The notes under the pieces were generated by a model. That model had not been told where the DNA came from. It saw only the letters and a list, made by a program, of their open reading frames with translations, and searched no databases. Shown here one piece after another: positions 58,201 through 64,000 of a DNA stretch of 64,000 nt. Each line of letters opens with the position of its first letter. Within the stretch, counting starts at the first letter, position 1. Both the position numbers and the translations under genes were made by a program. This stretch comes from Bedellia somnulentella (Eukaryota; Arthropoda; Insecta; Lepidoptera; Bedelliidae): the NCBI GenBank assembly GCA_963576735.1, contig OY755170.1:17778875-17842874 (forward strand), written 5' to 3'.

Positions 58201-58838
58201 TCGAGTGCGCTCCTCACCAAATCCAAATCCAGGGAGACTGTTCCCCAATCGCTTTCCGCACCACCCACATCCGGCAGATTAACAATTGGCTCCCTCCGTA
58301 CTTCCCGTTCAGGGACTGGAGGGAGAACCTGCAAAGGTGGCTCTTCGTTTAGCGGGGGAACAGCCTCGCGTCGCAATTGTTCGAGTTCGGTAGTGCTAAA
58401 AAGTTCTGAGCGCTGTATGTACCGAACTCGATCCGCCAGGTTTTGTTCTGTGACGGTCAAATTGGGCTCCAGCCGCAGAAATTCGCGGTACATTGCTGCC
58501 CGATAACCCGTCCGTCCAGTTCTTGAACCCGAGGCCCTAAGATAGGCCCGCATGGCATTCCTATTCATATCGACCGTCCATGCCATGCGGCGCCTAGTTC
58601 CACCAGCGGCGGGCACCGACTGCTGTGACTGAGTTGCCCCAGTCCCAACCGATGCCAAGCCATCTGGTGGCTGAGGTGGTCGCGCAGACCGGCCAGGTGG
58701 TCGGGCCGGTCTGCGGCGGCTGGGGGACCGCATGCTGCCACGTCCAGCCCCAGCTCCAGACGTGCCCCTTCGATCACCCAAGGGAAGCGGCCCTATACGC
58801 TCATCATTATAATTTGTATTATTATTATTATTATTCAT
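55221..58838 (-). CDS. Dong/R4 polyprotein (reverse transcriptase, CCHC finger, restriction-like endonuclease)
   Basis: The intact frame has 1205 codons. The N-terminal region is basic and rich in Arg/Pro/Ser (residues about 20-75), then has an LEPNLTVTEQNLADRVRYIQ segment and an Arg-rich stretch (about 290-400). The reverse transcriptase follows: KSPGPDGLHHYWLK, WIDYRKAFDSV, GIFQGDCLSP, and YMDD at 711-714. The CCHC finger is C1012, C1015, H1024, C1029. The endonuclease has PD at 1098-1099, FLVDV and EKRRKYLDL. All expected catalytic residues are present. The first Met and six Asn codons come from target sequence (ATG plus AAT repeats). The native start may be Met36 or Met85. It appears coding-competent. 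Confidence 0.93.
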   Translation of the reverse strand: MNNNNNNTNYNDERIGPLPLGDRRGTSGAGAGRGSMRSPSRRRPARPPGRSARPPQPPDGLASVGTGATQSQQSVPAAGGTRRRMAWTVDMNRNAMRAYLRASGSRTGRTGYRAAMYREFLRLEPNLTVTEQNLADRVRYIQRSELFSTTELEQLRREAVPPLNEEPPLQVLPPVPEREVRREPIVNLPDVGGAESDWGTVSLDLDLVRSALEETILEYRQVPLERRPRLPRVPLSIKVRDVVEAVNNMLPSFLESSMDLWDTGSILFGAAMTVCQFVGVRMPPTRVGGSRQAGSTSPRTRTRPAWMRRIESRITRARVLIGKLTSFRSGNNRPRVVRFVREAFPGENVFDNSPEFACRLVERIDDLKQKIAAWGKRIRRYSERVKRYQQNRLFMSDQKKFYRTLERPDVVTAGQRPEKADVVAFWRGLWSLPVDHEEGRWFEAVEGACEPIAPMNPVNISEEDVVAAIRKAPNWKSPGPDGLHHYWLKGFTRCHATLARQFQSALESGTLPNFLTTGVTHLAPKSDATADPSQYRPITCLCTIYKTLTSVLSSKITQHIVDNNVISGAQNGCRGGSRGSKELLLIDAVVGQLVKRNRRNFSAGWIDYRKAFDSVPHTWLMRVLELYKIDSTVRHFLGQCMGCWRTILSLDGQRMTDADDQIDIRRGIFQGDCLSPVWFCLALNPLSTLLENSGTGFQFRRGGPRLPYLLYMDDLKLYAPTADRLAELLTITNDFSGSVKMELGVDKCAVIHVEKGHVVHSDGVDVGTNHLRALSEAETYRYLGMSQTIGVKVADVKQGVCEEFCERLKSVLNSYLSGVNKIRAINSWVMPVLMYTFGVLRWTQTELDALDRRVRTMMTSHRMHHPRSSVMRLYIPRKCGGRGLLSAKTMHNREVCNLRNYFLTMTDDSIRGEVVASDKGLTPLSLASQDWRTPEVLSTSDRESVWKEKELHGRFYKVLHKPFVDRKASLHWLRFGDLFGETEGFVCAIQDQVIKTRNYRKYILKDGTTDICRACGRPGKSLRHVISGCSALANTEYLHRHNQAAKILHQELALKYGLLQQRLPYYKYLPEPILENDRAKIYWDRSVITDRTILANKPDIVVWDRSQSRVFLVDVTIPHDEGLVKADTEKRRKYLDLAHEITDMWGVTSTEIIPIVLSANGLIPTSLATNLRRLDFCGVAVPAQMQKAVLLDTARIVRRFLNLTP

Positions 58839-58990
58839 TAATTTACTAACATTAATTTAACTTACAAATAAAATGAAGACTATTTACAAAGGGAAAGGGA
58901 AAGGGGCTAGATTTTAACATAATAAGCACAACATAAAAACAACATAAGTAATAAATTATGGAAAATTATGAAATGATTTTATATATCCTA

Positions 58991-60532
58991 CTAACTATAT
59001 CCTTTATTAAAGTCTCGCACTGCGGTGAGACATTTTATTTTGAACGTGAGTAGAGTGTGTTGATAGACGTCAGGAGCGTTTGTGTCTTTGTCTTTGAATA
59101 GGGAGTTGTACAGTTGACACATCCTATTTAAGGGGTTATTTGCAATGACATTCGTTTTAGGTGTAGGCATAGCAAGGGGACGATGGTTTCTAAATGATTT
59201 ACTGGGGATATTAAAGTTTATTCTGGATATGATGCCAGTTGAAATTGAGCCATGTATTATTTTATATAAAGTGGTAAGGTCATGCATTTGCCTACGATTC
59301 AACAGATTGTCTAGATGAAAATGACTACATCTGTCCTCGTATGAACTTAAACGCCGTCTCAAGCCAAATCGAGAACAAACATTACGAACGAAACGTTTCT
59401 GAATAGATTCAAGTCTGTCTATGTGTACGTTGTAAAAAGGTGACCATATAACTGAGGCGTATTCCAAATTACCCAAAACAATCGACTTAAAAATACGTAT
59501 CACACTAAAAGGGTTCTTGAAATCTTTGGATACTCGCGATATGAATCCAACAAGTTTTAAACATTTGTTCGCCAAGCTTGAACAGTGTTCGTTAAAAGAT
59601 AACTTCTCATCAAGTAAAACCCCAAGATCCCTTACAACTGTTTTTCTCTCAATTGTAAAATTATCGATGGTGTAATCAAAATTAATACGGTTATGTTTCA
59701 TTGTAAATGTAATGACGAAACATTTTTTTATATTTAAGCGCATCTGATTCCGGTGACACCAAGAAGTTAACGTATTTATATCCTCTTGCAGGCTAATACA
59801 GTCTTCAAAAGTGCGTATTGTTCTAAATATCTTTAAATCATCTGCATAAAGTAAACATGGATTTTTTAGATGCAATACGAGGTCGTTAATAAAGATATTA
59901 AACAATAAAGGACCGAGCAACGATCCTTGGGGAATTCCTGATGTAACCAGAACACGTTTGGAAAGGTAGCCTTTTAGTGCAACTAGTTGACTACGATTAT
60001 CCAGGTAAGAGTCGAGCCACCGAAGCAGGCTGCCATGTACACCATATGCTTCAAGTTTTCCATGTACGACTCTATGTATTAAAGTGTCGAAAGCTTTCAT
60101 GAAGTTGGTATACACAGCATCCACCTGGGATCGTTCACCAAAAGCCTTGTGTATATAGTCGGTGTACTCGATCAAGTTGGTAACAGTTGACTTACCCTCG
60201 GCAAAACCATGTTGCTCAGAAGCGAGAGAGTGTTTCATGTGCGAGTTCAGAGCATCAAATATGAAGGATTTAAAGATCTTTGAAAAACTACACAATATAC
60301 TTATTGGCCTGTAATTCCTTATATCTGCTGAATTTCCTGATTTGAAAACTGGCACAATAAAGGCAGTTTTCCATCGAGATGGAAATATTCCCTCCCGTAT
60401 CCTACGATTAAAGATGATGCTAAGAGGATAGGACAAAGCTTCCGCACATGACTTTATATATAGTATATAAGCTATATTCATACCAAATTTGATCAAGATT
60501 CGTCTGGTAGAATTAACGTGATGACCGGACAT
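58991..60532 (-). CDS. jockey/CR1-like LINE reverse transcriptase, truncated and probably inactive
   Basis: The ORF has 513 codons. The first 28 come from unrelated repeat sequence, and LINE homology starts at about residue 29. It covers the reverse transcriptase from FPSRWKTAFIVPVFKSG and NYRPISIL through SGIPQGSLLGPLLFNIFIND and LYADDLKIF (YADD at 229-232) to the C-terminal LEYASVIWSPF region. Motif A reads YTNFMKAFD, with Asn143 where reverse transcriptases have a catalytic Asp. The endonuclease domain and ORF1 are missing. It is non-autonomous and probably dead, despite an undisturbed frame. Confidence 0.88.
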   Translation of the reverse strand: MSGHHVNSTRRILIKFGMNIAYILYIKSCAEALSYPLSIIFNRRIREGIFPSRWKTAFIVPVFKSGNSADIRNYRPISILCSFSKIFKSFIFDALNSHMKHSLASEQHGFAEGKSTVTNLIEYTDYIHKAFGERSQVDAVYTNFMKAFDTLIHRVVHGKLEAYGVHGSLLRWLDSYLDNRSQLVALKGYLSKRVLVTSGIPQGSLLGPLLFNIFINDLVLHLKNPCLLYADDLKIFRTIRTFEDCISLQEDINTLTSWCHRNQMRLNIKKCFVITFTMKHNRINFDYTIDNFTIERKTVVRDLGVLLDEKLSFNEHCSSLANKCLKLVGFISRVSKDFKNPFSVIRIFKSIVLGNLEYASVIWSPFYNVHIDRLESIQKRFVRNVCSRFGLRRRLSSYEDRCSHFHLDNLLNRRQMHDLTTLYKIIHGSISTGIISRINFNIPSKSFRNHRPLAMPTPKTNVIANNPLNRMCQLYNSLFKDKDTNAPDVYQHTLLTFKIKCLTAVRDFNKGYS

Positions 60533-60700
60533 ACAGACAGACAGACAGACAGAGATTTTTTCAAAAAGCGCAAATTTGGCTTCAGTATCGAAAATTCAAC
60601 ATATTCTAACGGTTTTTATTTTTTTTTCTTTAATGTATAGTTTTGACCTCGGTACAGTCTTATTACAGTATAGATAGATAGATAGATGTACGTGACGTTT
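60449..60700. repeat. LINE-tail-like fragment with ACAG and GATA microsatellites
   Basis: ATACCAAATTTGATCAAGAT, AACGTGATGACCGGAC and then (ACAG)n (60531-60553) are a common moth repeat end. A (GATA)n run lies at 60674-60690. This fragment supplies the first 28 codons of the adjacent LINE frame. Confidence 0.5.
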
Positions 60701-61507
60701 TACTGCAATTTTGTTGCTTGATATTATTATATGCTTGATATTACAAACAAATTATTTATATTTGAGGGTATGTAACTACAGTGACAGAATAAAATTATTT
60801 CAGTGAAATAGTTTGAGTGAAAATGTTGCGGTAATTGGGATGGTTTGTATTAATGGTGGTGCTCTTCGAGAGTAATAAAACGCAATAATATTACAAACGT
60901 ACATATACATATATTATGTTTTTAATTTATTTAAAAAAATTAAAGGAACTTCTAAGCTTGGAAAATAACATGAAGTTGTAGTTACTAGAAACCTGAGCAT
61001 TGTAAATGAATTAGGTCGTTTCCGTTGTTAGCCATTTTATAGATAAATTGGTCGGTCTGTGCCTAGCTTTTTTATTCAATTGACCCAGATTGACCCCCAC
61101 CCCACTAAAGATTTTGTACATATGTATTTTTATTCCCACTCGTTTTTTACGCACGTTCCTCTTCACTCCTTGATTGGGCAATGACGATGTTGCTTATGTT
61201 GCTTTACTTAATGCCTTACAAACAACTTTCCCAATTTGTTGTCTCTATTCAACCCGCCTCACGGTTCAGGTTTTTTAGAACTGCCATCTATTGAGTACCT
61301 TTCTAGATGTAAAGGAGCGGAAAAAGCTGTTGAGACAGTAATATTTTAGTTAGTTACCAAGTAACGTTATAGATGTCGCTGTATTGTGTTAGTTTTTAAA
61401 TTCATTGTTTGACTATGGTTTGACTATTTGACCTGCGCAACTACAGAGTTTAGTTTCAATTGGAATTAAAAATTGTGTTACAAACATATGAATTTTCGGG
61501 ATATGTT

Positions 61508-61833
61508 ACACTGGGTGAACAGCGCGGTGTAACTGCGGAGCATTTTTTTTCTTCGCTGTTACACCAACGTCTTTTTGACATGAATTTAACAGCTCTGCAG
61601 ACATAATATTATGACAGATGAAACATATCGTGGACTCAATACCGTATTTGGACTTGCCAAAATTTCGCTTTTTGACATGAATTTAACAGCTCAGCAGACA
61701 TAATATTATGACAGATGAAACATATCGTGGACTCAATACCAAATTCATGTCAAAAAGACGTTGGTGTAACTGCGAAGAAAAAAAATGCTCCGCAGTTACA
61801 CTGGGTGAACAGCGCGGTGTAACTGCGGAGCAT
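61508..61833. mobile_element. Compound inverted and direct repeat element
   Basis: A 36-bp direct repeat (61508-61543 and 61798-61833, beginning ACACTGGGTGAACAGCGCGG) brackets the element. Inside are 61-bp inverted arms (61527-61587 and 61741-61801) with one mismatch, and a 73-bp direct repeat (61571-61643 and 61668-61740) with one mismatch. There is no coding content. Confidence 0.85.
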
Positions 61834-62053
61834 ACCCTAGTTGCCGTAAAAATGCCGTAAAATTTAAACCCCAATATACCCCATTAGAAGATGAGTTCCT
61901 GGAATTACTTTTCGAATGGTTTTTTTATATCATAAAAGGAAGTCCTGTACTAAATGTTCAAGTTTATGGGTACAGAAATGAGATAATTTTCATAAAAACT
62001 TTACCCTACACACAGATTATCAATTTTGTTTCTCCTACACAAATCATCAAAAA

Positions 62054-62408
62054 GAGGACCTATAGTCGTTTTCAAGAACTAATGCAACAGTGACATCTGT
62101 TATCTGTTGCATGAACCATAGACAGTGGCGACACCTATGGTCGTTTTTAAGAACTGATGCAACAGCGACATCTGTTATCGGATGGATGAAGCATAGACAG
62201 TGGCGACACCTATAGTCGTTTTCAAGAACTAATGCAACAGCGACATCTGTTATCGGATGGATGAACTACAGACAGTGGCGACACCTTTAGTCGTTTTTAA
62301 GAACTGATGCAACAGCGACATCTGTTATCGTATGGATGAACTACAGACAGTGGCGACACCTATGGTCATTTTTAAGAACTAATGCAACAGCGACATCTTT
62401 TATCGGTT
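62054..62408. repeat. 75-bp minisatellite, about 4.7 units
   Basis: Unit starts at 62061, 62136, 62211, 62286 and 62361 are exactly 75 bp apart. Each unit carries GTCGTTTTCAAGAACTAATG, GCAACAGCGACATCTGTTAT and CAGACAGTGGCGACACC. Alternate units share variants (TTCAAGAACTAA versus TTTAAGAACTGA), hinting at a 150-bp higher-order unit. Confidence 0.9.
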
Positions 62409-62689
62409 GCAAAAAAAGTCAAAAAGTTTATTATCAAAATAAAATTAAATACTTACATTTTTTGAACGACAAAATTTTAAAATCATTAATCCGTTGCTTT
62501 GGAAGGTGTTCGTAAAGAGAAGAAGCAACAAAGAAACTCTTACATTCTCATTTTTTCATTTTTTCAAAATATAGTTTGTACAATTTCAGTTTATAAACAT
62601 GTTTTTACTTTATAAAAGATTTTCTATGCGACCAAACCAAACGCTAGTTTGACATAATTAAAATAAATTGTCGATCATAAAAAAACAAT

Positions 62690-63590
62690 CACATAACGTG
62701 AGAAGAAAAATCCTCACCACACAATTATTCCTAGGAATAACGAGGGAAGATTTATAGCTTTACGGACACGGTCGCGTATGTACGCGTTAGGTTCTTGTCG
62801 TTTAAAAAATCTTGAATACTGTTGTAAGATTTCTTTAAAAGCATTGCTTTCGTTGCCTTTTTAAAAGATGCCACAGGCAATTCTAATATGTCAGAAGGAA
62901 GTTTGTTGAACATTTTGAGGGATAGTCCCATAAGGAGTTACTTACTTTATTAAGTCTCCACTTCGGTACGTTAAGTTTCTCCTTATTTCGAGTGTTAACA
63001 GTATGCCTATCACTAACTTTACTAAATTGGCCTATATTCTTTTTGGCATAGGTACATTAAGTTCTCAAATATGTATTGGCAAGGGACAGTTTAAATGCTA
63101 ATATCTTTAAATTTTTCACGCAACGAATACCTCGACCTTAACATGTAAATAGTTCGGATAGCTATTTTGTGAAACAAAAACTTTATGAACATCAGCCGCT
63201 TTACCCCATAATAAAATACCGTACGACATAATACTATGAAAATAACTGAAATAAACAATGCGAGCTGTTTCTATGTCTGCTATTTCTCTAATTTTACGCA
63301 CGGCATACGCTGCTGAGCTCAGCCTTTTAGAAAGTGTTAGTATATGGGGTCCCCATTGCAACTTAGAATCGATTATTATCCCTAGAATTTTTGAAGTCAA
63401 TAACAATATTGGCGTCAACTTGCCTAACATTCAGTAAAGTAAATTTAATACATTTAGTTTTTTTGGCATTCAGAACCAGGTTATTTACAGTAAACCAAGC
63501 ATTACCAGTGAGATAGCTTTATTTACGTCATCAAGAGATGTAGAGTATCTCGCTACATTAAATATTAAAGACTAGCAGCCCGTCCCGGCT
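62690..63590 (-). pseudogene. Decayed jockey-like LINE, C-terminal polymerase and 3' end
   Basis: The minus strand reads ILGIIIDSKLQWGPHILTLS, then SSAAYAVRKIREIAD and YFSYFHSIMSYGILLWG in one frame. After frameshifts it reads LSLKMFNKLPSDILELPVAS and FKKATKAML. This order matches the end of jockey-clade polymerases. Upstream coding is lost near 63480-63590. Confidence 0.75.
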
Positions 63591-63696
63591 TCGCTCGGGC
63601 ATGAATTATCATTAACATTTTGTTTTTTATTTTATTACTTGTATTATTATTTTAATATATTTTTTTTAAGTTTTAAGCTATGTTATATTTTTTTGC

Positions 63697-64000
63697 TGTG
63701 TAGTGTCGGCTTAGAATAGCACTACCCCATTTCTTCCGGTGGGTGTACGTAAGAGGCGACTAACGGTTTTGGGGCTTTTGAGGGATTTTTGGGCGATGCG
63801 GTTGGTGACCCATCACCAACAACCTTTATTTCACCATCTTTTCCCCACACAACTTCCAAAAGTACATACATACATATACTCACATACATATACTTGTTGG
63901 TGATGGGTCTCCAACCGCATCGCCCAAAATCCCTTAAAAGCCCCAATACCGTTAGTCGCCTCTTACGTACACCCACCGGAAGAAATGGGGTAGTGCTATT
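63697..64000. repeat. Family B repeats, tail-to-tail inverted pair (cut by window end)
   Basis: The plus copy is 63697-63861. The minus copy is 63862-64000, internally shortened. The arms from GCACTACCCCATTTCTTCCG through GTTGGAGACCC (or the GTTGGTGACCC variant) are nearly identical and opposed around a CATACATA-rich centre. Confidence 0.8.

Larger units (their letters stand above)
55120..58838 (-). mobile_element. Dong/R4-type non-LTR retrotransposon, near full length copy 2
   Basis: It is flanked by TAA-type runs on both sides (58818-58838; 55086-55118) and lies in the 3' UTR of the LINE at 60448-54930, in the same orientation. The single long ORF occupies nearly the whole element. The 3' UTR carries the same hairpin as copy 1 (55189-55178 with 55150-55139), and a one-base deletion changes the second stem (CCCCACCGAC). 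The exact 5' junction cannot be set because the element meets a repeat there. Confidence 0.9.
54930..60448 (-). mobile_element. 5'-truncated jockey/CR1-like LINE, interrupted by Dong
   Basis: Coding homology starts at about 60448 and the stop is at 58991. The 3' UTR runs to a TAA cluster at about 58818-58838 and is interrupted there by Dong. It continues from about 55119 through GTGTGCC to an (AAAT)n tail at about 54931-54950. All parts are on the minus strand. The continuity of the 3' UTR across the Dong insertion is inferred from strand, the TAA boundary on both sides and the LINE-type tail. Confidence 0.72.

Noticed and set aside
57330..58506. Several plus-strand frames of 100 to 150 codons
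   Set aside because: They are antisense shadows of the GC-rich Dong ORF, which has all its catalytic motifs on the minus strand.

Overview
The window is insect nuclear DNA, most probably from a moth or butterfly (Lepidoptera). The background is AT-rich, coding exons are small and GC-rich with canonical GT/AG boundaries, and the dispersed repeats (Dong/R4 retrotransposons, tRNA-headed SINEs, GTAT-tailed short repeats, fold-back MITEs) are typical of that order. The species cannot be named from sequence alone.

One host gene is recognisable: the 5' two-thirds of a neprilysin-like (M13 family) zinc metallopeptidase gene on the minus strand. It starts at a TATA/initiator promoter near 40.0 kb and runs leftwards off the window at position 1. 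Nine exons can be chained with exactly matching splice phases: 39981-39797, 28661-28611, 8185-8049, 6365-6261, 6179-5934, 3305-3094, 2544-2368, 1643-1558 and 648-543. They encode 375 codons: a short cytosolic tail, one membrane segment, and the N-terminal part of the M13 ectodomain. The catalytic HExxH region lies outside the window. A second, candidate alternative first exon with its own start codon and a CpG-rich upstream block sits at about 28994-28787, 125 bp from exon 2 and in phase with it.

Everything else is mobile or repetitive DNA in long introns (11.1 kb and 20.4 kb for the first two) and in the 5' flank. The main items are: two closely related Dong/R4-type non-LTR retrotransposons with a restriction-like endonuclease, one 5'-truncated at 16249-18724 (+) and one near full length with a 1205-codon ORF at 55120-58838 (-); a 5'-truncated jockey/CR1-like LINE at 60448-54930 (-) that the second Dong has entered at a TAA run in its 3' UTR; remnants of other LINEs at 62690-63590 and 10830-11225; several SINE families; and DNA-transposon derivatives, some with intact target-site duplications (hAT-like 4187-5205; 15625-15971; 20866-21305; 44260-45993 nested inside 44049-46224).

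No rRNA gene, CRISPR array or bacterial-type feature is present. The tRNA-like sequences appear to be SINE or MITE parts rather than functional tRNA genes. The less ordinary observations are the alternative neprilysin first exon, the nested Dong that borrows a start codon from its target, several layered transposon nests, and a SINE with a twin-priming inversion.
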